NCBI GenBank assembly: GCA_022614805.1 | Contig: JAKEHY010000024.1 | Location: 5,867-69,866, forward strand | DNA from: Candidatus Zixiibacteriota bacterium | GTDB taxonomy: Bacteria > Zixibacteria > MSB-5A5 > DSPP01 | Direction: 5' to 3' | Length of the DNA stretch: 64,000 nucleotides | In this document: in pieces, positions 25,822-35,800 of the stretch | How positions within the stretch are numbered: the stretch's first letter is position 1 | Layout: every line of letters begins with the position of its first letter | Made by a program: the position numbers and the translations under genes | Notes under the pieces: model-generated | Database searches by the model: none | What the model was told of the DNA's origin: nothing | The model's input: only the letters and a program-made list of their open reading frames with translations

Positions 25822-28800
25822 GGGTGCTCCTCCCCATCCATACAATTGTGCACTTCCTCATCTCCGGGCCGTTTCCAGCCCCCCTGTTCGCCGGAGCCCT
25901 CCTTGCCCGATTTTTTCTCCGCCAGAATTTTTTGAATCAGAACAGCCCGTTCGCGAGTGATTTCGTCTACCATCTTCTTGTCCTCTTCCCGGTCGAAATA
26001 TTTCCGCCCGTCAATCCAGGTCTCTTCGCAAGATGAATAGGTGGAAAGCGGGTCGCCGCTCCAGAGGACAAAGTCGGCGTCCTTCCCCGGCTCCAGCGAG
26101 CCGACCCGATTGTCAATGCGCAACTGCTTGGCCGGGTTCAAGGTCACGAATTTAAGCGCCTCATCCGGCGGGACGCCGCCGTATTTGACCGCCTTGGCGG
26201 CTTCGAGGTTCAGCCGGCGGGCGAGCTCGTCCGAATCGGAGTTGAAGGAAACCACCACCCCGGCGTTGTGCATCAACGTTCCGTTGTAGGGGATGGCGTC
26301 GTACACCTCGAATTTGTAGGCCCACCAGTCGGAAAAAGCGGAAGCCCCGATTCCCATTTCCGCCATCACGTCCGCCACCTTGTACCCTTCCAGAACGTGC
26401 TGGAAAGCGCCGATGGTGAAGCCGAAATCGGAGGCAACCCGCATAAGCATCAAAATTTCATCCTGCCGGTAGGAGTGGGAATGCACGAGCCGTTTGTGCC
26501 GCAGAATTTCGGATATGGCTTCCAATTCCAAATCCCGGCGGGGGGGTAGTCTATTTTTATTTTTGGCCCAGTCGGCCCAGTCCTTCTGGTAATCCAGGCC
26601 GGCTTTGAAGGCATCCCGGATGATTTGTTCCACCCCCATCCGGGTTTGCGGGTAGCGAGTGGTGTATCGATCCCCCCAGTTGGACTGCTTGGGATTTTCG
26701 CCGAGGGCAAATTTAATGGACGGGATCGCCCCTTCGAACTTCATTTCCTCCGGGCCGGCCCCCCAGCGGAGCTTGATAACCTGGTTTTGTCCGCCTATGG
26801 CGTTGGCCGAGCCGTGGAGGGCGTGGAGAACGGTCAAACCGCCGGCCAACTGGCGGTAGATGGAAATGTCGTCCGGGTCCAAAACGTCGCCGATGCGCAC
26901 TTCCGCGGTTATGGTTTGTCCCGATTCGTTGACGTTTCCGGTAATGGCAGTATGGGAATGGCAGTCAATCAGGCCGGGGGTCAGATGCTTGCCCGCGGCG
27001 TTTATGACCACGGCGCCAGCCGGCGCGGAAAGATTTTTTCCGACGCGGACGATTTTGCCCCGGCGCACCAGAAGGTCACCGGCCGCGACGGTGCCCTGCG
27101 GCCCGGAGGTCCAGATGGTGGCGCCCTTGACCAAAAGATTTTCCGGCTGCTCCGGCAGCTTTGTTCTTCCGAATTCGGCATATGGATAAACCGGCGGAAA
27201 GGAGGCCATCTCCGGCTTGGTTTTTTGGGAGGTATCCGGTTCTGGAGTAAAGGGAGCAATCCTTCTGCCCTTCCAAGTAAACGTTACACCATCCGCCAAC
27301 TCACCGGTGCCCAAAATTTCATCGGCGGAAACGTTGCCGCCCATTCGAACCACCCCTTTGAAGCCGACCGAGTCGCCGGTAAACGAGAAAGTCAACCGCT
27401 TGCCGGAAAGGGTGACCTTGGAAAGCTTGGCTTCTTTTTTGATTTTGAAATTTCCTTCCGGCCCTTCTGCTTCCCCTTTCAAATCGAGCAGAACCGAATC
27501 CCCCGGTTTGGGGTCGGCGGATAACTTAAGCTCCCATTTGCCGCGCACGTCCACCAAGGGGTCCGGTTTGATTTCGTAGCGCCGGCCATCCACCCAGGTC
27601 TCTTTTATTTTGGTCTTTTCGGCAAACAAATCCCCGTCGGTTACGACCAGATTGGCGATTTTACCGGCGGACAAACTCCCCAGCTTGTCTTCCACACCGA
27701 ACAACCGGGCCGGGGTGGCGGTCAAGGCGGCCAGGGCCTCCTCTTTGGACAGCCCCCGTTCGACCGCCTTTCGCACGTTCTTCAAAAAATTAGCGGGGTC
27801 TTTTAACGTTGCCGATGTGAAAGCGAATGGAATTTTCGCCTCCGCCAGCCGCTTGGGAGCCTCCCGCGCTTCGTCCCAGAGGCGCAGCTCCCGTAAGGTC
27901 ACCTCCACCGCCTCGTCCGGATTTTCAACCGAGGGGGGGTCGGGGAAGTTGACCGGCAGAATCACCGGCAGGCCGGTGGCCCGGACGGCATCCAAGCGGA
28001 GATGCTCCGAACCGCTGCCGCGAATGATTAAGGGCAACGTAAACTCCAGACCGATTTTGGCGGCCCGCAGGAAATCCAGTTCATCCCCCGCTTCGATGAC
28101 GTAGGCGCCGACGGGCTGGTTTAAAGCCTCCAGAGCCTCATTGACTTCCGGCCGTTCCAGTCTCGGATTGCGGCTCCAAGCCGCCTGCGCCTTTTGGTAC
28201 CAGTCGGCATCCAAAAGGGTCTGGCGGACCAAGGCGATGGCTCCCATCAACGAATTGGGATAATCATCCCCCATTGAGTTGGTCTGCAAGGAGATATGCT
28301 GGGCTACGGCTGGTTTGACGATTAAATCGTTCGGCTTCCCTTCTCCCAGGTTGATTAAAGACGAGGTTCCCTTGAAAATCCCTTTGGCCGGCACGGAAAG
28401 AACGGCTGTGATTCCCTGTTCCCGCAGTTTTTCCGCCGCTTCGCCGTCCGGAGAGAACAATTTATCCGCTTTCTGATGAGATAGAACGTTGGGGTTCCAG
28501 TAGCGGGGCCCGCGTGGCTCTTCTTGAGGCTGCGGTTGCCCCTGCCGTCCCGGCCCTGGGCCGCCGGCGCTTCGCTTGGGTGGTTTGGGCAACCCCCAGT
28601 CGGTGTAGGAATCGATGAGCCCGGGATAAATGGTTTTGCCGGACATATCCAGGACAGTCGCATCAGCGGGAACGGCCGCATTGGCGCCAACCACCTCAAT
28701 GATACCTTCGCGGATGACCACCGTCCCTTTTTCAATAGTCCGGCCTGGCGACAAGACTAGCCGGGCATTGGTCAAAGCAAAAACCTGCGGGGTGTTTTCC

Positions 28801-28898
28801 CGCAGCCCTTCCGGCGGGGTGGTTTTTGGTTCCGCCCGGAGGGACGAAAAAACGCATAAAAGAAAAACAAAAAAGCTCCCCCAAACGCTGCGCACCAT
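25818..28898 (-). CDS. Secreted tandem amidohydrolase (degenerate + intact domains)
   Basis: 1026 residues from the ATG at 28898, chosen because AAAGGAG precedes it by six bases; the frame is open to 29090. After a signal peptide (SVWGSFFVFLLCVFSSLRA) come two amidohydrolase modules. The first (about 35-440) has YPGLIDSYTDWGLP, lacking His-x-His. A beta-sandwich linker (about 450-580) follows. The second module (about 600-1000) keeps TPGLIDCHSHTAITG and later ligands (LVHSHSYRQ, FSDWWAYKF), so it is the likely active site. Substrates of such exported family members include dipeptides and imides; none can be assigned here. It is translationally coupled to another degenerate copy downstream. 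Confidence 0.85.
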   Translation of the reverse strand: MVRSVWGSFFVFLLCVFSSLRAEPKTTPPEGLRENTPQVFALTNARLVLSPGRTIEKGTVVIREGIIEVVGANAAVPADATVLDMSGKTIYPGLIDSYTDWGLPKPPKRSAGGPGPGRQGQPQPQEEPRGPRYWNPNVLSHQKADKLFSPDGEAAEKLREQGITAVLSVPAKGIFKGTSSLINLGEGKPNDLIVKPAVAQHISLQTNSMGDDYPNSLMGAIALVRQTLLDADWYQKAQAAWSRNPRLERPEVNEALEALNQPVGAYVIEAGDELDFLRAAKIGLEFTLPLIIRGSGSEHLRLDAVRATGLPVILPVNFPDPPSVENPDEAVEVTLRELRLWDEAREAPKRLAEAKIPFAFTSATLKDPANFLKNVRKAVERGLSKEEALAALTATPARLFGVEDKLGSLSAGKIANLVVTDGDLFAEKTKIKETWVDGRRYEIKPDPLVDVRGKWELKLSADPKPGDSVLLDLKGEAEGPEGNFKIKKEAKLSKVTLSGKRLTFSFTGDSVGFKGVVRMGGNVSADEILGTGELADGVTFTWKGRRIAPFTPEPDTSQKTKPEMASFPPVYPYAEFGRTKLPEQPENLLVKGATIWTSGPQGTVAAGDLLVRRGKIVRVGKNLSAPAGAVVINAAGKHLTPGLIDCHSHTAITGNVNESGQTITAEVRIGDVLDPDDISIYRQLAGGLTVLHALHGSANAIGGQNQVIKLRWGAGPEEMKFEGAIPSIKFALGENPKQSNWGDRYTTRYPQTRMGVEQIIRDAFKAGLDYQKDWADWAKNKNRLPPRRDLELEAISEILRHKRLVHSHSYRQDEILMLMRVASDFGFTIGAFQHVLEGYKVADVMAEMGIGASAFSDWWAYKFEVYDAIPYNGTLMHNAGVVVSFNSDSDELARRLNLEAAKAVKYGGVPPDEALKFVTLNPAKQLRIDNRVGSLEPGKDADFVLWSGDPLSTYSSCEETWIDGRKYFDREEDKKMVDEITRERAVLIQKILAEKKSGKEGSGEQGGWKRPGDEEVHNCMDGEEHP

Positions 28899-29351
28899 AA
28901 CGGCTCCTTTCATATCCTTATGAGACGAAAACTGTCTGCGGCAAGTTACGCATTTTTTCACCGTCTGCGTGACGGAGACACGTTTCACAACCAACTGAAC
29001 TCCAACCCCGTTTTTTCGTACCCGCTTCCACCCCGAAACATCGGAGTGAAAACGGAAATTACGGGTTTCTCTCCTTTTTATCAACAACAAATTTCCTCAA
29101 GATAATTTCCCATAAATAAGGGCTTGGGTCTTGCCGTCAAACGGCGGAAAGGTTTATATTCTTTTTTATGTTGTCATTTTATCTTAGAGCAGGGGTCAAT
29201 ATCATATATTTATGGAAGTTATCACAGACCGTTCGCAGCCGAATTGGTCAACATTGATGTTATAATACAAGCCATTTATTACCAATAGGATATGCATTTA
29301 TGAAAAATTTTCTTGCTTTTTATGAAACTTATTTTATATTCAAGCGTATTA
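28899..29351. other. AT-rich intergenic region upstream of divergent genes
   Basis: Roughly 450 bases between the amidohydrolase start and the TetR operator. It is AT-rich from about 29100 on, with TATAAT at 29260-29265 but no well-spaced -35. It must contain promoters for both directions. A 18-codon frame at 29300-29356 was considered and rejected. I see no other gene or strong structure. Confidence 0.45.
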
Positions 29352-29372
29352 ACTGACTGACGGTCAGTCAGT
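29352..29372. promoter_or_regulatory. TetR-type operator, 21-bp perfect palindrome
   Basis: ACTGACTGAC-G-GTCAGTCAGT is a perfect inverted repeat with a one-base centre, ending 34 bases before the tetR start. Operators of this size and symmetry are typical for TetR regulators of efflux operons, so autoregulation and control of the downstream pump genes are likely. Confidence 0.82.
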
Positions 29373-29406
29373 CGTTAAAGAGGGCCGCCAACCAAGGGAG
29401 AACAAA

Positions 29407-30090
29407 ATGGGTACAGCCGAACGAAAAGAAAGAGAAAAGTTACACCGAAAAGAGGAAATTATAGACGCCGCCGAAAAGGTGTTTTTTGACAAGGGGCTGG
29501 CAATGGCTACGATGGATGAAATCGCCGAACGGGCCGAGTTGTCCAAAGGAACGCTTTACCTCTACTATAAAAGCAAGGAAGATTTGTACATGGCCGTCAT
29601 CTGCCGCGGCCATCAGATACTTTTGAAAATGTTCCAGCAAGCCGCCGCCACGGGCGAGCCGACCATCAAGCTTTTGCAAAACATCGGCGAGGCCTACTTT
29701 GCCTTCTATAAACGGCACCACGATTATTTTCGGATGTTTTCCTTTTCCGAAAACAGCCAATTGCAGTCCCAGGTTTCGGAGGAGATGCGAATGACCTGCG
29801 CGGAATCGGGGCAGTGCATCGGCGGGGTGGTTCAGGCCGTGATTCAACAGGGCAAGGAGGACGGCACGTACCGGCCGGAGGTGAGTCCTTTGGAAATGTC
29901 CTTCGTGCTCTGGGCCCACTGCCGGGGGGTGATGGAGTTAATCGACCACATTAAGAGCGTCCCGTCGGATGGGATAAAGCGGGCGTGCAGCGAAGTCGAC
30001 TTTGACAAACTGTACCGGAAATCGACCGCCATGCTGGTCTATGCCATGCTGACCGAAGAGGCGCGAAAAAATTTCAAGCTGGAACTGTAA
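29407..30090 (+). CDS. TetR/AcrR-family transcriptional regulator
   Basis: 227 residues. The N-terminal TetR helix-turn-helix is clear: IIDAAEKVFFDKGLAMATM, then EIAERAELSKGTLYLYYKSK. The remaining helices form a ligand-binding and dimer domain with no predictable ligand. GGGAGAACAAA precedes the ATG. A 21-bp perfect palindrome lies just upstream, and genes for TolC, adaptor and RND pump follow in the same direction, so it is most likely a drug- or stress-responsive repressor of that pump. Confidence 0.93.
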   Translation: MGTAERKEREKLHRKEEIIDAAEKVFFDKGLAMATMDEIAERAELSKGTLYLYYKSKEDLYMAVICRGHQILLKMFQQAAATGEPTIKLLQNIGEAYFAFYKRHHDYFRMFSFSENSQLQSQVSEEMRMTCAESGQCIGGVVQAVIQQGKEDGTYRPEVSPLEMSFVLWAHCRGVMELIDHIKSVPSDGIKRACSEVDFDKLYRKSTAMLVYAMLTEEARKNFKLEL

Positions 30091-30139
30091 AACCGGGGAC
30101 AATAAATCGTCATATGGGATGGGGCAAAAGGAGCAGGTC

Positions 30140-31699
30140 TTGGTAAAGGGAAATATTTTATTGCGTAGGGCAGGGGTTTTAAGCGTGGTTCTTCTATTAA
30201 AAATCGGGACCGCTGCGTCCGCGCAGGAGCTTTTGGAAAACGATCCGGACAGCGCTTTGGCTTTAACTCTCTCGCAGTTTGAGGGAAGCTTTATCACCCT
30301 ACAAGATGCCAAAAGCGAAGCCATGAAATATGCCACCTCGGTGCAGGAGGCCAAAGCGGCTCTGAAAGCCGCCGCCGGCGCTCATCGGAAAGAAAAAGGG
30401 GCCTTCGACCCGGAACTTTTCGCCGAAGGAGAAAAATCGAAAGTCCGCCAGCCGACCGCCTCTCGCTTCGCCGGCGCCACCGTTTTGGAAAATGAACAGG
30501 TCACCGGCTCGGCGGGCTTGCGTCTGAAATCGCCCATCGGAACTAAACTCGAGGTGTCATTGAATACCGCCAAGATAGAAACCAATGATACTTTTGCTGT
30601 GTTAAACCCGCGACATAACAATTTCGGCAAAGTGGAAATCAGCCAGCCGCTCCTCTCCGGTTTCGGCCCGGGGGCGGCGGCCGACTTGAGCTCCGCCCGC
30701 CGGGAATTGGAAGCGGCCCGCGCCCGCTACGCCGATGCCGTATTGTCCCTTAATGCGGAAGTGGAGCAAACCTACTGGGATTTGTACGCCGCCGAGCGGG
30801 ATTTGGCGGTGCAGATTTTGATACGGGACCGGGCCGCCGCTTTTTTGAGGGAAACCGAACTGAAGGCCGCCGTCGGGCGCGTCGGCCCGAACCAGGTCGC
30901 GAACGCCCGGGTCTTTTTGGCCGAGCAGGAGCAGGCGGTTCTGGATAGAGAAGAAAGCTTGGACAAAATTTCCGACGAGCTGGCAACCCTTTTGGGCCGG
31001 CGGGCCGCTTCGATGCGCTACCGCCCCTCCGACCAGCCGCCGTCCGATTTTCCGGTGGAAGACCCGGACAGTTTGGTGGAAAGAGCAGTGGAAGAGAACC
31101 GCAACCTAAAAGTGGCCGAAAAAAACTGGGCCGCCGCCCGCGCGCTGGCCAAGGGGGCGGGTTGGAATGCCCTGCCTAAACTGGATCTGTATGGTATCTT
31201 GGGAGCCCCCGGCCTTTCCGGCAGCGATAGCTTGGGCGGTCCTTTTAACGGTAATGCCGACCGGGCCTGGACGCAGGTTTTTCAACGGGATTATCCAACT
31301 TGGAACGTCGGTTTTCGCTTCTCGCTTCCCATCGGTCTTCGTTCCGGATTGGGTGAACGCCAGCGCTTGAGAGGAGAAGCGGAGCAGGCTTACCTGCGTT
31401 ACGTCGCCGCCCGGCGGAGCTTGGAGGAAAATGTGCGCGCCAGCCACCGGGAACTGTTGCACGCCAAAAAACGGCTGGAGGCGGCCCGAAGCGGCGTGGA
31501 GGCCTCCGCCGAGCAAGTGCGGATAGGAATGTTGGAATATCAGGTCGGCCGAACGACTGCTTTTGAACTCGTCCGTCTCTCCGCCGATTTGGCCACGGCT
31601 CAGCAGCGATACAGTCAGGCTTTGGTTCGCGCGGCCAAGGCGGCGGCGGAATTGAAAAAGCTTACAACAAGCGAAATTGAAACTCGAAACCAAAATTAA
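30140..31699 (+). CDS. TolC-family outer membrane efflux protein
   Basis: 519 residues from a TTG at 30140, picked because AAGGAG lies six bases before it; an ATG at 30119 is in frame. Signal peptide RAGVLSVVLLLKIGTAASA. The body has the duplicated outer-membrane efflux protein pattern with long coiled coils (LNAEVEQTYWDLYAAERDLAV, and ARSGVEASAEQVRIGMLEY). TolC proteins form trimeric outer-membrane ducts for tripartite pumps. The adaptor gene begins nine bases after its stop, so TetR-TolC-adaptor-RND is one operon. Confidence 0.9.
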   Translation: MVKGNILLRRAGVLSVVLLLKIGTAASAQELLENDPDSALALTLSQFEGSFITLQDAKSEAMKYATSVQEAKAALKAAAGAHRKEKGAFDPELFAEGEKSKVRQPTASRFAGATVLENEQVTGSAGLRLKSPIGTKLEVSLNTAKIETNDTFAVLNPRHNNFGKVEISQPLLSGFGPGAAADLSSARRELEAARARYADAVLSLNAEVEQTYWDLYAAERDLAVQILIRDRAAAFLRETELKAAVGRVGPNQVANARVFLAEQEQAVLDREESLDKISDELATLLGRRAASMRYRPSDQPPSDFPVEDPDSLVERAVEENRNLKVAEKNWAAARALAKGAGWNALPKLDLYGILGAPGLSGSDSLGGPFNGNADRAWTQVFQRDYPTWNVGFRFSLPIGLRSGLGERQRLRGEAEQAYLRYVAARRSLEENVRASHRELLHAKKRLEAARSGVEASAEQVRIGMLEYQVGRTTAFELVRLSADLATAQQRYSQALVRAAKAAAELKKLTTSEIETRNQN

Positions 31700-31708
31700 G
31701 AGGGCCAA

Positions 31709-32830
31709 ATGAAAACGAACAATCGTTGGGGAGTGGACGTGGGCTGGGTGATCGCTTTGGTTTTGATACTCCTGCTTGTGGCCGGTTGCGCCAAAAACTC
31801 CGGCGGCGGTTTCGCCCCGCCCCCGATGCCGGTGGAAGTCGCCACCGTGACCTCCGGGACGGTGGCCGACAAATTCGAAGCAGTCGGCACGTTGGAAGCG
31901 CTTGAAGCCATCACGGTGGTCTCCCAAATCGATGCTCTGGCTATGCAGGTTCCCTTCGAAGAGGGACGCTACATTGAAAAGGGGCAGCTAATCGCCCGGC
32001 TGGACGACGAGCAGTTGAAGGCCGAGGAAGCCCGGGCCGAGGCCCTGCGCGACCAAAGGAAAATCAGCTACGACCGGGTGAAATCGATCGTGGAGCAGAA
32101 AGCCGGCGCGCCGCAGGATTTGGACGACGCCGCCGCAGCCCTGAAAATGGCGGAGGCGGAGCTGGCTTTAATCCGCGCCCGGCTGGCCAAGACCAAAATC
32201 ACCGCCCCCTTTTCCGGGCTGGTGGGGGCACGAAGGGTTTCCCCGGGGGCTTTTGTGCGCACCGGCGAGGCGATTACCGAGCTGGCCCAGATTGACGAAC
32301 TGCGAATTATTTTTTACGCTCCGGAACGCTATCTGGCCGACTTGAAAGCCGGCGCTTCCGTGGTGGTCTCCACCCCCGCTTTTCCCGGCTATTCCCTCAA
32401 GGGGAGAGTGAGCGTGGTGGAGCCGGTGGTCAACCCGGAAACCCGCTCGGTCAAAATTTTGGCCCGGGTGGCCAATCCGGCCCGGAAGTTCCGCCCCGGA
32501 ATGTCGGCCAACGTCTCGGCCGTTTTGAGCGAGCGAAAAAACGCTTTGCTCGTGCCGGACGAAGCGATTTTCGCCGAGGGAAACAAAAATTTGGTTTACG
32601 TCATTCAGCCGGACAGCTCGGTGGCCCCTACTCCGGTCATTTTGGGAACCCGGCTGCCGGACGCGGTGGAAGTGTTGAGCGGGCTTTCGGCCGGAGCTCA
32701 AGTCGTTAAAGCCGGACACCAGAAACTTTTTCCGGGGGCTAAGGTTTTCCCCGTGCCTGATTCAGGCGCGCCCCCGCCGGGCCGTTCAGGCTCTGACGAG
32801 CTTTCAGGCTTGAAGAGAGGCAAATCATGA
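31709..32830 (+). CDS. RND efflux periplasmic adaptor (membrane fusion protein)
   Basis: 373 residues; lipoprotein signal ending LLVAGC (Cys at about residue 25). HlyD/AcrA-type architecture: a barrel-sandwich lipoyl half (VSQIDALAMQVPFEEGRYIEKGQLIARLDD), a helical hairpin (about 90-150), the second lipoyl half (KITAPFSGLVGARRVSPG), then beta-barrel and membrane-proximal domains (FRPGMSANVSAVL). It links the inner-membrane RND pump to TolC. The stop overlaps the RND start (ATGA, 32827-32830). A Pro-rich C-terminal tail is not conserved. Confidence 0.93.
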   Translation: MKTNNRWGVDVGWVIALVLILLLVAGCAKNSGGGFAPPPMPVEVATVTSGTVADKFEAVGTLEALEAITVVSQIDALAMQVPFEEGRYIEKGQLIARLDDEQLKAEEARAEALRDQRKISYDRVKSIVEQKAGAPQDLDDAAAALKMAEAELALIRARLAKTKITAPFSGLVGARRVSPGAFVRTGEAITELAQIDELRIIFYAPERYLADLKAGASVVVSTPAFPGYSLKGRVSVVEPVVNPETRSVKILARVANPARKFRPGMSANVSAVLSERKNALLVPDEAIFAEGNKNLVYVIQPDSSVAPTPVILGTRLPDAVEVLSGLSAGAQVVKAGHQKLFPGAKVFPVPDSGAPPPGRSGSDELSGLKRGKS

Positions 32831-35800
32831 GGCTAAGCGAAATATCCATCCAGCGCCCGGTCTTCGCCTCGGTGATGAGCCTGGTCATTCTTCTTTTCGG
32901 GGCCCTTTCCTTCATCCGGATGCCGGTGCGGGAGTACCCGGACATCGACCCACCGGTGGTTTCCATAACCACCTTTTACCGGGGCGCGAGTCCCAGCGTG
33001 GTGGAGACCGAAATCACCGACATTCTGGAAGAGCAGCTCTCCACCCTCGAAGGGGTGAAACAGCTCAAATCCTCGAGCGTGGAGCAGGGCTCGGTCATCT
33101 CCGTGGAGTTCGAACTCTCCCGGGACGTGGACGAGGCCGCCAACGACGTCCGCGACCGGGTCACCCGCATCCGTGGCGAGCTGCCGGAGGCGGCAGACGA
33201 CCCCATCATCGAAAAATTGGACGTCAACGCCCAGCCCTTTTTGTGGCTTGCTCTCGCCAGCGAACGCCACTCCGATTTGGAAGTTTCGGAAATAGCCGAC
33301 CGGATTTTGAAGGAGCGGCTGCAACGCCTTCCCGGCGTCGGCTCGGTCTTCATCGGCGGGGAGCGCCGCTATGCCATGCGCGTCTGGCTGGATGCCCAGC
33401 GTATGGCCGCTTTCGGACTGACCACGCAGGACGTCGAAACCGCCATCCGCCGGGCCAACGCCGAGATTCCGGGCGGCCGGGTGGAGGGGGTCGGCCGGGA
33501 GTTTGCCGTCCGCACCCTCGGCAATCTGACCACCGCGGACGAGTTTTCCAACATCATCGTCAAGCAGGACGGGGACCGGCGGGTTCACCTGGGGCAGGTG
33601 GCGGAGGTAAAACTGGGGGCCGAGGATGAAAGGACCTTCGTGCGTTTCAACCGCCACCCGGCGGTGGGGGTGGGAATCGGCAAGCAGACCAAGGCCTCCA
33701 CCGTGGAGGTTTCCAAGACCGTGGTGGCGGCCCTGCCGGAGCTGGCGAAAACCCTGCCGGACGGAATGACGCTCACCGTGGCCTACAACGCCGCCGACTT
33801 CATCCAGGAATCGATAAACGAGGTGCGCGAGACCTTGCTAATCGCTTTTTTTCTTGTGGTTCTGGTGATTTTGGTCTTTTTGAAAAGTTTCCGCGCCACC
33901 TTGATTCCGACTTTGGCCATCCCGGTTTCTATTTTGGGCAGCTTCGCCGTCGGCTACTTTCTGGGATTTACCTTGAACATTCTCACCCTTTTGGCTTTGG
34001 TTTTGGCCATAGGCTTGGTGGTGGATGACGCCATCGTGGTTTTGGAAAACGTCTATCGCCATATGCAGTTGGGGAAGGACAGGCGAAAGGCGGCCTTCGA
34101 CGCTTCCAAGGAGATCGGCTTCGCGGTTCTGGCCATCACCATCGCTTTGGTGGCGGTCTTCGTGCCGCTTTCCTTTTTGACCGGCAACGTCGGGCGGCTT
34201 TTCCGGGAATTTGGAATCTCGGTCGCGGCCGCCGTTCTAATTTCCGGCTTCACCGCCTTGACTTTGACGCCGATGCTCACCTCCCGAATCTTGAAGCCGC
34301 TCTACGGCGGAGGCGGCAACCGCTTTTCCCGGGCTTTCGACGCCTTCTTCGCCCGGCTGGACGCCACCTACGCCCGGATTCTGGAAAAATCCCTGAAGAA
34401 CCGCTGGAAGGTCATCATCGGCGCAGCGGCTTTGGTTTTGGTCTCTTTGACTTTGTTTAGAATTCTCCCTTCCGAACTCGTGCCGGTGGAGGACCGCGGC
34501 ATCGCCTTCGGGGTGACCATCGCGCCGGAAGGGGCGACCTTGGAGTATTCCGACCGCTATATGCGCCAGGTGGAGGATATTTTGATGAAGCTCCCCGAGC
34601 GGGAGGGGCTTTTCACCGCGGTCGGGCTGGGCTTTGCCGGGCCGGGGCGCGTCACCAACGGCGTTTTGTTTTTGCGCTTGAAAGCCCGCGGGGAGCGCGA
34701 CCGATCCCAGCAGGAAATCGTGCAAAGCCTCTTCCCGCAGTTGATGTCGATTCCGGGCATTCTGGCCTTCGTCATCAATCCCCCCAGTTTGGGGGCCGAT
34801 TTCACTTCCAGCCCGGTGGAGTATGTCTTGCAGGGGGACACTTATGAGGAGCTGCAGCAATCGGTCGGGATTATGATGGGGAAAGTGCAGCAGTTGGGAT
34901 ATCTGTACAACGTCGACACCGATTTGCGCCTGAACAAACCGCAGCTGGACATCAAAATCGACCGGGAGCGGGCCGCCGGGCTGGGAGTCTCGGTGACCGA
35001 CATCGGCGCGACGTTGGAAACCTTTTTGGGCGGCCGGGTGGTCACCAACTTCAAGCGGGCCGCCAAGCAGTACGACGTCATCACCCAGCTGAAACCCTCC
35101 GACCGGGCCACGCCCCAAACGGTGGAAGACCTCTACATCCGCTCCAGCGGCGGGTTGGTGCAGTTGGCCAACGTGGTGCAAATCAAGGAAACCGTGGCTC
35201 CCAAGGAGTTGAACCATTTCAACCGAGTCCGCTCCGCCACCATCACCGCCAGCCTGCTCCCCGGCGTCAGCTTGGGAAAGGCCTTGGATGATTTTGACCA
35301 AATCCGGGAAAACGACCTGCCGGCCGGCATCAAGCGGGAGCTTTCCGGCCAGTCGCGGGAATTCCGGGAATCGAGCACGGCTTTGTACTTCGTCTTTTTT
35401 ATGGCGGTGGTTTTCATCTACCTTGTTTTGGCGGCCCAGTTCGAAAGCTTCATTCATCCTTTGACTATTTTGCTCTCCGTGCCGCTCGCCCTGGTCGGGG
35501 CTTTGATCTCCCTTTTCGTTTTCCGGCAGAGCTTGAACATCTATTCCCAGATTGGGCTCGTGATGTTAATCGGGCTGGTGACTAAAAACTCCATTCTTAT
35601 TGTGGAGTTCGCCAATCAGCTTCGGGAGCGCGGGGTGGCGCTCTTTGACGCCGTGGCGCAAGCCTCCCGCACCCGGCTCCGGCCGATTTTGATGACCTCC
35701 TTGACCGTGGTCTTCGGCGTTTTGCCGATAGCCATCGGCTTGGGGGCCGGCGGCGAGGCCCGCCGTCCGCTTGGGATTTCGGTCGTCGGCGGAATGCTCT

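Noticed and set aside
29300-29356. 18-residue ORF (MKNFLAFYETYFIFKRIN) upstream of tetR
   Set aside because: It has no clear Shine-Dalgarno, ends inside the TetR operator, and its composition simply follows the AT-rich region.
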